Assembly (NCBI RefSeq): GCF_000347775.1
Contig: NZ_APAT01000008.1
Coordinates: forward strand, 1 to 64,000
Length of the DNA stretch: 64,000 nucleotides
Direction: 5' to 3'
DNA from: Marinobacter santoriniensis NKSG1
Lineage (GTDB): Bacteria; Pseudomonadota; Gammaproteobacteria; Pseudomonadales; Oleiphilaceae
Shown here piece after piece: positions 54,635-63,902 of the stretch (the first letter of the stretch is position 1; each line of letters begins with the position of its first letter). The notes under the pieces are model-generated. The model was not told the origin of the DNA. It searched no databases and saw only the letters and a program-made list of their open reading frames with translations. Made by a program: the position numbers and the translations under genes.

Positions 54635-57478
54635 TTACGGGTTGCTTAGGAACAATCCAACCGTTCCGGTCACCATGCCTCCAAAGACGGTTGCATCGTC
54701 TGCTGAGACAGGCGTGCCGTGGTTGCCCGAGTTATACCGGGTAATGTTGGTCAATCCGAGGGTCAGTGGCTCGCCACCCGCAAGCGGTGCATTGAAGCTG
54801 TTGACCATGACGGGGACCGTTTGACCGTTGACTTCGGCATCATAGACACCGTTCAGCGGCGGGATACCCCACTCGGCATCGTCTGCCGCATTCGGGATGA
54901 CCTGATCACCTACGATTTCCGACAGCAGGATCGGTGTTCCATCGACGCTGAGGTTGTCCACAAAGTTAATCGGATCAGCCGTATCCAGCGCGCCTTGCAG
55001 TACGTTGAAGTAGGTCTCGAGGTTGGCATCGCCTTGTTCCAGGCCCGCGGCATTCTGCAATCCGAGCAGGATGGTCGGGGCGAAGGTCGGAGAGTTCTCC
55101 AGCAGGCGAGTAATGCCGCCGCCCGGGGTTAGCAGGCTGGCTGCTGTGATGTCATTGTCGGTTGCTGTTGCATCCAGCGCTGCTGTCTGGTTCGCATTGA
55201 CAGCTGCAAGGTAGGGGATGCCTGTAATGGTTCCCAGAGAGTGCCCAACGAAGTACTTGGGCAGGCTGGCCGGAATGGTGTAGGTCGGATTATTCGCTGC
55301 AGGTCTCGCAATGGTCAATCCATCCAGACTGGCGCGGAGGTTCATCTGGTCGACCGCGCTTTCGCGGATATTGTCGCGAGAAGTGAGGAAGCTGGTCAGG
55401 TTGATGAACAAGCTACCTGAATCACCTTCACCCGCAGCGTAGTCGATCGGACCAGGAACACCCGGCTCGACCGCATACAGGCCGAAGTGACGTTCGTTAC
55501 CGATCATCGGCGCCAGGCCCGGAACGGTGCTACCGGCGTTGGCAACGGTGTTCTGGGCAGAGGCGATGAACAGAATGGCAGCATCCAGGTTTGCATCACC
55601 AGATGTACCGCCACCGAGAACGCTATCAATTATGGATTGAGCGGTGGTCGCGTCTGACGAGGTCGCCTGCATGACAAAGCCCAGGTTCAGAGTGCCTGCA
55701 ATCAGAGCATCTGCTGATGATTGATCTGCGGTAAGCGGGATACCCGCGTCAATGCCACTCTGTAGAAGCTTGAATGCCAACCCGTTCTGCTCTTCGGCGG
55801 TGAACGCCGCAACACCGTGCAGCGGTTGGTCGATGGCGACCACGATATAGCCGTTTGCCGCGAGGGCGGTACCAAAGGTCAGTGCCGCACTGCGGTCAGT
55901 AGTAATGCCGTGCTGGTAGATAACCACGCCATTGATGCTACCCGTTGAGGGATAGAGCGTCAGGATCGGCACATCGACGTCGGTGGTCTTCTTCGGGAAC
56001 GGGAAAATGTAGTTCACCGCAGTGGAAACCGTCGGATCTGCCTGCGGAATCTTAAGCCCGATATCGCTGAATGTGGTATTCAGCGATTTTGCCAGAGTGT
56101 CATCTGCTTTCCAGGAAGAGGTTACAACGCCATTGGCTGTGGTTCCCAGGTAGTAAGGCAGAGACATTGTGCCCTGGGCGGCGAGAACTGAGTCAGTGGC
56201 AGCTCCGAGGGAGTCCAGAACGCCAGCCGAGAGGGCTGAAACCAAAGCCGCAGGTTTGATGGAAGCGGGGTCGAGCGTGATGTCTGCCGCGCTTCGATCA
56301 GACTGGTCAGGGAGCAAGGGGCTGAAGTTCGCAGCCAATGCGACGCCCACACACTGAATGGCAGTTGCACCGGTTGTGGACTCACATGGGGCGCCGCCCA
56401 GGAACAGGTTGCCAAGGTCCGAAGGCGGAAGATTCGCCGGGAACTGCGCGATGGCGCCATCCGAGGCAGCTTTCACGTCGTTATAATCGAAAGTGGTGTC
56501 GATGCCGTCGATCAGGAAGTCAGCCGGTGTGATGCTTCCGTCACTGTTCAGGTCGAAGTCAGCCGCGGTTACAGAGCCGTCCTTGTTCAGGTCCCAGGTG
56601 TCCGCATCGAGGGTTGCCCCGCTGTAGAATTGCGCGGCGCCGATAACCTTCTTGGCGCCAGAGACACGCACAAACGTTGTGATCTGGTCCTCAAACCAGG
56701 CTGCAGGTTCCGCAATGTATTGCAGCACCTTTTCGTCATTTGACGTCATGAAACTGTAGGTCAGCGCAATCTGGTCTTCACTCAGGCCCAGCGCCTTGTT
56801 GGCAGTGGGTTCCCAGAGTTTGTTGATCAGGTCCCGCACCGGTTGCAGACCTCCGTTGCTGATCACCTGATTCTCATCGCTCAGGTGACTGTAGGTTGGT
56901 GACGCAATAATCGGGTCGCCATTTATATCTTTTACGCCCTTGGTGACAACAACCAGATAGCGTTTGCGCGGATCAAGCGGCTCCAGGGGTAGAACGCGAA
57001 TGGCGGACAAGCCGTCAAGCGTTTCCACGTCGGCACGGACATTTGCTGTGCCGGCTACGGTAGGTGGTTCGCCGATGCTGAGGCCCTGCAGTGGATCGCC
57101 GCTGGCATATTCCAGTTCAAGTACAAAGACAGTCTTGCCGACTTCAACGGATGCCGGATCAATCCGTCCATTCATCTGGATAACGGCCGGAGCAACAGTA
57201 GATGCACCACTGAGTTCATTCAGAGCGGTGGTCACGGGAGGGGAGGTATCTGTTACGCCAAAGGTTCCGTCACCCTGCTCAGAATCGAAAATCAGATCGT
57301 TTGGCAGCGGGAGGTCGCCGGTCAAAGGATTGAATTCGGGCCAGGTCTTTCCATCAATCGCGGGGTTATTGATCTTATAGTCCGGATTAGCATTCGCCCC
57401 CGTGTCTCCGCCGCTTAAGCAGCCTGTAAGTCCAAGGGAAGACGCCACGGCAAGACTTATTAGAGTTTTCTTGAACAT
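54635..57478 (-). CDS. Large lipoprotein lipase (VolA/Pla-1-type) with calcium-loop repeats
   Basis: A 947-residue lipoprotein: signal with lipobox LTGC (Cys20), an N-terminal bacterial-virulence-factor-lipase domain (WPEFNPLTGDLPLPNDLIFD, about 48-67), a large middle region, and an alpha/beta hydrolase end with YQHGITTDRSAA (oxyanion region, about 523-534) and GHSLG (nucleophile near residue 745). Such proteins hydrolyse lysophospholipids or triglycerides on the cell surface. Between about 294 and 320 are two back-to-back dockerin/EF-hand-type loops, DLNKDGSVTAADF and DLNSDGSITPADF, probably calcium-binding. The gene is unusually rich in polar, acidic residues, fitting an exported protein in a salty habitat. 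Confidence 0.85.
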   Translation of the reverse strand: MFKKTLISLAVASSLGLTGCLSGGDTGANANPDYKINNPAIDGKTWPEFNPLTGDLPLPNDLIFDSEQGDGTFGVTDTSPPVTTALNELSGASTVAPAVIQMNGRIDPASVEVGKTVFVLELEYASGDPLQGLSIGEPPTVAGTANVRADVETLDGLSAIRVLPLEPLDPRKRYLVVVTKGVKDINGDPIIASPTYSHLSDENQVISNGGLQPVRDLINKLWEPTANKALGLSEDQIALTYSFMTSNDEKVLQYIAEPAAWFEDQITTFVRVSGAKKVIGAAQFYSGATLDADTWDLNKDGSVTAADFDLNSDGSITPADFLIDGIDTTFDYNDVKAASDGAIAQFPANLPPSDLGNLFLGGAPCESTTGATAIQCVGVALAANFSPLLPDQSDRSAADITLDPASIKPAALVSALSAGVLDSLGAATDSVLAAQGTMSLPYYLGTTANGVVTSSWKADDTLAKSLNTTFSDIGLKIPQADPTVSTAVNYIFPFPKKTTDVDVPILTLYPSTGSINGVVIYQHGITTDRSAALTFGTALAANGYIVVAIDQPLHGVAAFTAEEQNGLAFKLLQSGIDAGIPLTADQSSADALIAGTLNLGFVMQATSSDATTAQSIIDSVLGGGTSGDANLDAAILFIASAQNTVANAGSTVPGLAPMIGNERHFGLYAVEPGVPGPIDYAAGEGDSGSLFINLTSFLTSRDNIRESAVDQMNLRASLDGLTIARPAANNPTYTIPASLPKYFVGHSLGTITGIPYLAAVNANQTAALDATATDNDITAASLLTPGGGITRLLENSPTFAPTILLGLQNAAGLEQGDANLETYFNVLQGALDTADPINFVDNLSVDGTPILLSEIVGDQVIPNAADDAEWGIPPLNGVYDAEVNGQTVPVMVNSFNAPLAGGEPLTLGLTNITRYNSGNHGTPVSADDATVFGGMVTGTVGLFLSNP

Positions 57479-57777
57479 GGGTGGAACCTTTTCCTGTTGT
57501 TGTGTCGTTATGTTCTTCTGAAATTTTGATCAGCGCTTGGAGCCAATTTCATATCTCTGACTATAGCGACAGTCAGACAAGTGTTGATCAGCCAAAAGTG
57601 TGATTCTGGCGTTTCAGAACCTCCTCGCACGGGCGGAGTTTGGTCTTTCTGAAAAATAGTTGGGCAACAGCGCTTTGTCGAGCCTTACGTCGCATCCCTC
57701 GCCGGGCCGATTTTCTGGTAAACTCACGCCTCCTCTTTTTGACGACTTCATAATCACATCAAGCTGATGAGGCGCCT
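57479..57777. other. Divergent promoter region, lipase and fumarase genes
   Basis: About 300 bp with no gene. It must hold promoters for the two divergent genes; no operator was recognised. Confidence 0.4.
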
Positions 57778-59292
57778 ATGACCACCGTAATCCGCCAGGA
57801 CGACCTGATTGAAAGCGTAGCGGACGCGCTGCAGTTCATTTCCTATTATCACCCGAAGGACTTTATCCAGGGGGTCTACGAGGCCTACCAGAAGGAAGAG
57901 TCCCAGGCGGCGAAGGACGCCATGGCGCAGATTCTGATCAACTCTCGCATGTGTGCCCAGGGTCACCGTCCGATCTGTCAGGACACGGGTATCGTGACGG
58001 TTTTCGTCAACGTCGGGATGGATGTGAAATTCGAGTGTGACCAGCCGCTGGATGACGTCATCAATGAAGGTGTTCGCCGGGCCTACACGCACCCGGACAA
58101 CGTGCTTCGGGCGTCCGTTCTGGCCGATCCCGACGGCAAGCGCCAGAACACCAAGGACAACACACCGGCCATTATTCATTACAAGATGGTTCCCGGCGAC
58201 AAGGTGGAAGTGCACGTTGCCGCGAAGGGTGGTGGCTCTGAAGCCAAGTCCAAGTTTGCGATGCTCAACCCGTCCGACTCGGTGGTGGACTGGGTGCTGA
58301 AAATGGTTCCGCAGATGGGCGCTGGCTGGTGTCCGCCGGGAATGCTGGGCATCGGTATTGGTGGTACCGCTGAGAAAGCGATGGAACTGGCCAAAGAAGC
58401 ACTTCTGGACCCGATCGATATTCATGATCTGAAGGAGCGGGGTGCTTCCAACCGGGCTGAGGAATTGCGTCTGGAGCTATTCGACAAGGTGAACGATCTC
58501 GGGATTGGTGCCCAGGGGCTGGGCGGTCTGACCACCGTTCTGGATGTGAAGGTGAAAGATTACCCGACCCACGCCGCCAACAAGCCGGTGGCCATCATTC
58601 CGAACTGTGCCGCCACCCGCCATGCACACTTCACCCTGGACGGCACTGGCCCGTCCCTGCAGACACCGCCGAGCCTGGAAGACTGGCCGGAAATCACCTG
58701 GGAAGTGGGTGAGAATGTTCGCCGCGTGAACCTTGATACAGTGACGCCGGAAGACGTGAAAGAGTGGCAGCCGGGCGAGACGGTTCTGCTGTCCGGCAAG
58801 ATGCTGACCGGCCGCGACGCCGCCCACAAGAAGATGGTCGATATGATCGAGAAGGGCGAGGAACTTCCGGTCGATCTGAAGGGCCGTTTCATCTATTACG
58901 TGGGTCCCGTGGATCCGGTGCGCGAGGAAGTGGTTGGTCCGGCTGGCCCGACGACGGCGACTCGTATGGACAAGTTTACCCACACGATGCTCGAGAAGAC
59001 TGGCCTGACCGGCATGATCGGCAAAGCTGAGCGTGGGCAGGTGGCCATTGATGCCATCAAGGAATTCGGTGCGGTGTACCTGATGGCCGTAGGTGGCTCG
59101 GCCTACCTCGTATCCAAGGCTATCAAGCACGCGGAAGTGGTTGCGTTTCCGGAACTGGGAATGGAAGCCATCTACGAGTTTGAGGTGGAAGACATGCCGG
59201 TGACTGTCGCGGTGGATTCGCGCGGATCCTCTGTACACCAGACAGGTCCGGCCGAGTGGCACGACAAGATCATTGCTGCCAAGGCAGTCTGA
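57778..59292 (+). CDS. Class I (iron-sulfur) fumarate hydratase
   Basis: A 504-residue class I fumarase with both halves fused: the alpha part contains the cluster cysteine region MCAQGHRPICQDTG (about 58-71) and NCAATRHAHFTLDGTGPSL; the beta part begins about residue 320 with GETVLLSGKMLTGRDAAHKK and contains GPAGPTTATRMD. It interconverts fumarate and malate in the TCA cycle through an oxygen-sensitive [4Fe-4S] centre. Single-chain form is the FumA/FumB type. It stands alone with a GATGAGG site and a strong terminator. Confidence 0.94.
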   Translation: MTTVIRQDDLIESVADALQFISYYHPKDFIQGVYEAYQKEESQAAKDAMAQILINSRMCAQGHRPICQDTGIVTVFVNVGMDVKFECDQPLDDVINEGVRRAYTHPDNVLRASVLADPDGKRQNTKDNTPAIIHYKMVPGDKVEVHVAAKGGGSEAKSKFAMLNPSDSVVDWVLKMVPQMGAGWCPPGMLGIGIGGTAEKAMELAKEALLDPIDIHDLKERGASNRAEELRLELFDKVNDLGIGAQGLGGLTTVLDVKVKDYPTHAANKPVAIIPNCAATRHAHFTLDGTGPSLQTPPSLEDWPEITWEVGENVRRVNLDTVTPEDVKEWQPGETVLLSGKMLTGRDAAHKKMVDMIEKGEELPVDLKGRFIYYVGPVDPVREEVVGPAGPTTATRMDKFTHTMLEKTGLTGMIGKAERGQVAIDAIKEFGAVYLMAVGGSAYLVSKAIKHAEVVAFPELGMEAIYEFEVEDMPVTVAVDSRGSSVHQTGPAEWHDKIIAAKAV

Positions 59293-59325
59293 TCGGTCTG
59301 CACAGGATCGTCTTATGAAGAAAAA

Positions 59326-59353
59326 GGGTGAGGCTTCCGGCCTCACCCTTTTT
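59326..59353. terminator. Bidirectional terminator
   Basis: GGGTGAGGC (59326-59334) and GCCTCACCC (59340-59348) form a 9-bp stem flanked by AAAAA and TTTTTT, between convergent fumarase and selO. Confidence 0.9.
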
Positions 59354-59364
59354 TGTGGGTGTCC

Positions 59365-60819
59365 TCAGGACGAGCAGCTGATGTTCAGATGTTTACCCCA
59401 GTCGGGCGGCGGCGCGGCAAAGGCTTCAGCGCCCGCTTGCTCGTCGAAGGGGTGCTTCAGAACGGAGAGCAGTTCCTCCAGAGGTTGGTAGTCACCGTTC
59501 TGGGCTTCCTGGATGACCTGCTGAGCCAGATAGTTGCGGAGGATGTACTTGGGGTTCACCCGCCGCATGGCGTATTCCCGTTCGTCGTGGGCCCGTGATT
59601 CCTGCTTCAGTCGTTGCTCGTAACGCGAGAGCCAGTCGTCAGCGACGCTCCGGTCGACAAACAGGTCCCGCACGGGGCCATGGCCCCTGTTGTAGAGATT
59701 GGACAGCCCTCGGAAAAACAGCGTGTAGTCCACACGATGCTCATGCAGCATGCTGAAGGTGTCCATGATCAGCCCGAGGTCCGAGTCGTCCGGCTCGGCA
59801 ATGCCCAATTTATCCCGCATGTTCTGCAGGAAGCGTTCATTGTAGGCTGTTTCATAACGACGCAGGCCTCGCCGTACGGCGTCTTCATCCATCACGGGCA
59901 GCAGCGCGCTGGCCAGGTACTGGCAGTTGGTGAAGCCGACCTGAGGCTGACGGTTATAGGCATAGCGTCCGCCCTGATCGGTGTGGTTACAGATGTACCC
60001 GGCATCGAAATCGTCCAGGAAAGCATAGGGGCCGTAGTCAAAGGTATCCCCGATGATGGACATGTTGTCGCTGTTCATGACCCCGTGGCAGAAGCCCACC
60101 GCCTGCCAGTCCGCAATCAGCCGCGCGGTGCCTTCCACGACTTCCTCGAACCAGCGGCTATGGCGTTCGTCGTCCGGCAACCCGATCAGATGCGGGAAGT
60201 GAAGGGCGATAACGTGTTCGATGAGCGTGGTGACCGCTTCCGGCCCTTCGTGGTGAGCGGCGAACTCGAAATGACCGAATCGGATATGGCTTTGCGCCAC
60301 CCGCATCAGGGAGGCGGCGGTTTCGATGGATTCGCGACGGACCGGATCGCGGGCGCTCACCATGAACAGGGCCCGAGTGGTGGGTATGCCCAGGTGATAC
60401 ATGGCTTCGCTGCAGAGATACTCGCGGATGGTGGACCGAAGAACCGCCCGACCATCCCCGAAACGGGAGTAGGGCGTGGTTCCGGCACCCTTGAGGTGCC
60501 AGTCCCAGCGTTGCCCATCGGGACCAATGGTTTCCCAGAGCAGCAAGCCTCGTCCATCGCCCAGCTCGGGATTGTAGACGCCGAATTGATGCCCGGTGTA
60601 TTTCATGGCCACCGGGTCCATGCCCTCAAGCAGTTCCTTGCCAGCGCCGACGCCCGCCCATTGCTCCGTATCGTTCGTGTGGAACCCCATCTGGTTGGCC
60701 AGCTCGTGGTTGAAGGTGACCAGCCTGGCGCCGCTCAGGGGCGTGGGCTGCACCCGGGTGTAGAAGCTGTCCGGTAGCTCCAGATAACGGTGTTCAATCC
60801 GGAAACCCTGGTCATTCAT
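59365..60819 (-). CDS. selO: Protein adenylyltransferase SelO (YdiU)
   Basis: A 484-residue SelO pseudokinase. SelO transfers AMP from ATP to hydroxyl side chains of proteins and protects against oxidative stress. Family motifs include LKGAGTTPYSRFGDGRAVLR (about 109-128), GVMNSDNMSIIGDTFDYGPY (about 243-262) with the metal-binding asparagine and aspartate, and the C-terminal CSS tail, where the redox cysteine sits. It is divergent from the kinase gene at 60889 across a 69-bp gap. Confidence 0.94.
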   Translation of the reverse strand: MNDQGFRIEHRYLELPDSFYTRVQPTPLSGARLVTFNHELANQMGFHTNDTEQWAGVGAGKELLEGMDPVAMKYTGHQFGVYNPELGDGRGLLLWETIGPDGQRWDWHLKGAGTTPYSRFGDGRAVLRSTIREYLCSEAMYHLGIPTTRALFMVSARDPVRRESIETAASLMRVAQSHIRFGHFEFAAHHEGPEAVTTLIEHVIALHFPHLIGLPDDERHSRWFEEVVEGTARLIADWQAVGFCHGVMNSDNMSIIGDTFDYGPYAFLDDFDAGYICNHTDQGGRYAYNRQPQVGFTNCQYLASALLPVMDEDAVRRGLRRYETAYNERFLQNMRDKLGIAEPDDSDLGLIMDTFSMLHEHRVDYTLFFRGLSNLYNRGHGPVRDLFVDRSVADDWLSRYEQRLKQESRAHDEREYAMRRVNPKYILRNYLAQQVIQEAQNGDYQPLEELLSVLKHPFDEQAGAEAFAAPPPDWGKHLNISCSS

Positions 60820-60888
60820 GAAATGCGTATACTCCCAATTGGTACGGATTCTGCTGCGTTTTCATTCATCTCATTCGGGGAACTGACT

Positions 60889-61839
60889 GTGACCGACGAT
60901 TCAATGGCCCCTGTCATCGAGACGCTCATTCAGCAAGAGCGTCTCCCATCATCTTACGAACAGACCGTCAGGCAGACCATCCTGCCCCTGGCCGAGCGGA
61001 TCATTGCCTTGCGTCAGCAACTGGGCCGCCCCGTGGTGGTGGGTATCCACGGAGCCCAGGGCACCGGCAAGTCGACCCTGACCCTGTTCCTGAAGGAAAT
61101 CCTGCACCGTCGATACCAGTGTGCCAGTGCCGGTCTGTCTCTTGATGACCTCTACCTTACCAGAGCAGAGCGCCAGACACTTGCCCGGACTGTCCATCCG
61201 CTTCTGCAGACACGGGGAGTTCCAGGGACCCACGATGTGGAGCTCGGTTTGGCGATCCTTGAGCGCCTGACCACCGCCGGGCCAGACGATGTCACGACGA
61301 TACCGGCCTTCGACAAGGCCAGTGACGACCGGCTGGCTGAACGGGATTGGCCGGTGTTCAAGGGAAGGGCAGAGGTCGTTCTGTTTGAAGGCTGGTGCGT
61401 AGGCGCGCTTCCGGAAGGGGCCGAGGCCCTGGCTCATCCAGTGAACCGGCTGGAAGAGGAAGAGGACCCTCATGGCGCGTGGCGTGGTTACGTCAATGAC
61501 TGTCTCAAGGGGCCTTACCGTGAGCTTTTTGGCAAGTTGGACCTGCTGGTGATGCTTCAGGCGCCATCTATGGACTGTGTTCGGGAATGGCGCACCCTTC
61601 AGGAACACAAGCTTGCGGAACGCCACCGAAATGCACCAGAAAAGTGCGGTCAGTCAGGCGATGCCCCGTCAATGCGCATCATGACCGATGACGAGGTGAT
61701 CCGATTCATCATGCACTACCAGCGCGTCACCGAACACTGTCTCCGGGAGATGCCGGATCGAGCGGACGTTCTTGTACCGGTCAGTGCAGACCACTCACTG
61801 GGAGCACCGCAGTTTCGGGACGCTCCCGGACCCGATTAG
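60889..61839 (+). CDS. P-loop kinase, glycerate-kinase-like (YggC/GLYK type)
   Basis: A 316-residue P-loop protein with Walker A GAQGTGKS (55-62), SLDDLYLTRAERQTL (about 84-98) and VVLFEGWCVGAL (about 164-175). It matches the family of plant D-glycerate 3-kinase and bacterial YggC-like proteins. The next two genes look like glucosyl-3-phosphoglycerate phosphatase and synthase, and the partial gene after them fits a glucosylglycerate phosphorylase. Phosphorylation of glycerate released from glucosylglycerate to 3-phosphoglycerate would close the cycle. GTG 60889 is preferred (GGGGA 8 nt upstream) over the longer frame at 60790, which would run into selO. Confidence 0.78.
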   Translation: MTDDSMAPVIETLIQQERLPSSYEQTVRQTILPLAERIIALRQQLGRPVVVGIHGAQGTGKSTLTLFLKEILHRRYQCASAGLSLDDLYLTRAERQTLARTVHPLLQTRGVPGTHDVELGLAILERLTTAGPDDVTTIPAFDKASDDRLAERDWPVFKGRAEVVLFEGWCVGALPEGAEALAHPVNRLEEEEDPHGAWRGYVNDCLKGPYRELFGKLDLLVMLQAPSMDCVREWRTLQEHKLAERHRNAPEKCGQSGDAPSMRIMTDDEVIRFIMHYQRVTEHCLREMPDRADVLVPVSADHSLGAPQFRDAPGPD

Positions 61840-61860
61840 TCCCATGTAGAGAGGAATACC

Positions 61861-62664
61861 ATGGCCAAACCCCAATTGATCCTGTTCTCCGATCTGGACG
61901 GCACTCTGCTGGATCATGACAGTTACTCCTGGGCGTCGGCACAACCGGCACTGGAGCGCCTGCGCATGGCCGGTATTCCGCTTGTACTCAGTTCCAGCAA
62001 GACCTCCGCGGAAATGGCGGTTATCCGTGAGGACATGGGGAATCACGATCCCTACATTGTCGAAAACGGGGCGGCGGTCGTGATTCCCGAGGAATATTTC
62101 GGGGATCCCAAGGCGCAGGTGGTGACTTTTGGCGCATCGCGGGATGTGGTGCTCTCCGAACTGGGGCGCCTCCGGGCGGCAGGCGCACAGTTTCAGGGCT
62201 TTCAGGATATGGCGGCGGAAGAGCTTGCCGAACTGACCGGACTGGATGTGGAGGCTGCCTCCCGGGCGCTTCAGCGCCATGCCACCGAGCCGTTGATCTG
62301 GCAGGGATCCGACGCCGAACTCGAAGAATTCCGGGGCGCCCTGGCTGCCGCCAATCTGCGACTGGTGCAGGGTGGTCGCTTCTGGCATGCCATGGGGATC
62401 TTCGACAAGGCCGATGGGGCCCGTTTCTTGCTGGAGAAATATCAGGAGCGGTACGGTCGTGAGTCACTCCTGGCCATCGCACTTGGTGACAGCCCCAACG
62501 ATCAGCAGTTGCTGGAGTCCGCAGATATTCCGGTTGTGATTCGGGGCTTCAACAGCGATTCCGTGCAATTACCGTCTGACCGTCATGCCGTCCGCTCTCT
62601 CAGATCTGGCCCTGAAGGCTGGAATGACTGCGTACTCAACCTCCTGTTCGAGTACGGCTACTAG
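61861..62664 (+). CDS. HAD-family glucosyl/mannosyl-3-phosphoglycerate phosphatase
   Basis: A 267-residue HAD phosphatase of the MpgP/Cof type: motif I DLDGTLLD (11-18), motif II LVLSSSKTSAEM (about 41-52), and GDSPNDQQLLESADIPVVIR as motif IV (about 209-228). It dephosphorylates the 3-phosphoglycerate glycoside made by the next gene, releasing glucosylglycerate or mannosylglycerate as compatible solute. It starts 21 bp after the kinase and the synthase follows 14 bp later, so the three form an operon. Confidence 0.85.
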   Translation: MAKPQLILFSDLDGTLLDHDSYSWASAQPALERLRMAGIPLVLSSSKTSAEMAVIREDMGNHDPYIVENGAAVVIPEEYFGDPKAQVVTFGASRDVVLSELGRLRAAGAQFQGFQDMAAEELAELTGLDVEAASRALQRHATEPLIWQGSDAELEEFRGALAAANLRLVQGGRFWHAMGIFDKADGARFLLEKYQERYGRESLLAIALGDSPNDQQLLESADIPVVIRGFNSDSVQLPSDRHAVRSLRSGPEGWNDCVLNLLFEYGY

Positions 62665-62678
62665 AAAGGAGAGGCGCC

Positions 62679-63902
62679 ATGGGCGACTTTTACCAGAACG
62701 GCATTATTACCACCCTTCACAATCTTGTCCGGCGCCCGGTGGAGGACATTGAACAGGAGCTTCTCGGATTCCGGAAGGCCCGCCCCATGTCACTGGTGCT
62801 GCCCTCGCTCTACTCGGAACTGGAAGGGCCCGCGTTGAAACACATTGTCAGTGAACTGGCCAAGGTGCCCTATCTGGATCAGATCGTGATTGGCCTGGAC
62901 CGGGCCAGTGAGGACCAGTATCGCCACGCCATGGCTTATTTCTCGGAACTGCCCCAGAACGTGCGGGTGCTGTGGAACGATGGTCCGCGACTGCGGGCAC
63001 TGGACCTGAAACTCCGGGAGCAGAACCTGGCGCCGACCGAGATGGGCAAGGGACGGAACGTCTGGTACTGCTTCGGCTATGTATTGGCCTCCGGTGTCAG
63101 TAAATCCGTGGCGCTCCATGACTGTGACATCCTGACCTATTCCCGGGACCTGGTGGCGCGGCTCATCTACCCGGTGGCCAATCCCGCCTTCAACTACATG
63201 TTTTGTAAAGGCTATTACGCCCGTGTCGCGGACTCGAAAATGAATGGTCGGGTAAGCCGGCTGCTGGTGACGCCGCTGATCCGGGCGCTCAAGAAGGTTT
63301 GCGGCCCCAGCGATTTTCTGGACTACCTGGATAGCTATCGCTACCCCCTGGCCGGGGAGTTCTCGTTCCGGACGGACGTCATCAACGACCTTCGCATCCC
63401 CAGCGACTGGGGCCTGGAAATCGGGGTGCTGTCCGAGATGAAGCGAAACTATGCGACCAACCGGTTGTGTCAGGTGGATATTGCCGACGTCTACGACCAC
63501 AAGCACCAGGAGCTGTCGCCAGAGGATGCCAGTCGAGGTTTGTCGAAGATGAGCATGGACATCGCCAAGGCGTTGTTCCGCAAACTGGCAACCAATGGAG
63601 AGATTTTTTCCAGCGAGAAATTCCGCACTGTCAAGGCGACGTATTTCCGGATTGCGCTGGACTTTGTCGAAACCTATCAGAACGACGCCATCATGAACGG
63701 GCTGACGTTTGATCGTCATAAGGAGGAGAAGGCGGTTGAACTGTTTGCCCAGAATGTGATGCGGGCCGGGGCGTACTTTCTGGAAAACCCGATGGACACT
63801 CCGTTCATTCCCAGTTGGAATCGGGTGGCCAGTGCCATTCCGGACATCAAGGAACAGTTGATGGAAGCGGTGGAGCTGGACAACGAGGAGTTCCGGGCAT
63901 GA
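62679..63902 (+). CDS. gpgS: Glucosyl-3-phosphoglycerate synthase-like glycosyltransferase
   Basis: A 407-residue GT-A glycosyltransferase. The beginning MGDFYQNGIITTLHNLVRRP is typical of marine GpgS proteins, LVLPSLYSELEGPALKHIV (about 39-57) starts the nucleotide-sugar domain and DCD (148-150) is the metal-binding DxD. It should transfer glucose from a nucleotide sugar to 3-phosphoglycerate; a mannosyl version is possible. AAGGAG lies before ATG 62679. With the phosphatase upstream it makes glucosylglycerate, a compatible solute under salt stress and nitrogen limitation. Its stop overlaps the next start (ATGA). Confidence 0.8.
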   Translation: MGDFYQNGIITTLHNLVRRPVEDIEQELLGFRKARPMSLVLPSLYSELEGPALKHIVSELAKVPYLDQIVIGLDRASEDQYRHAMAYFSELPQNVRVLWNDGPRLRALDLKLREQNLAPTEMGKGRNVWYCFGYVLASGVSKSVALHDCDILTYSRDLVARLIYPVANPAFNYMFCKGYYARVADSKMNGRVSRLLVTPLIRALKKVCGPSDFLDYLDSYRYPLAGEFSFRTDVINDLRIPSDWGLEIGVLSEMKRNYATNRLCQVDIADVYDHKHQELSPEDASRGLSKMSMDIAKALFRKLATNGEIFSSEKFRTVKATYFRIALDFVETYQNDAIMNGLTFDRHKEEKAVELFAQNVMRAGAYFLENPMDTPFIPSWNRVASAIPDIKEQLMEAVELDNEEFRA

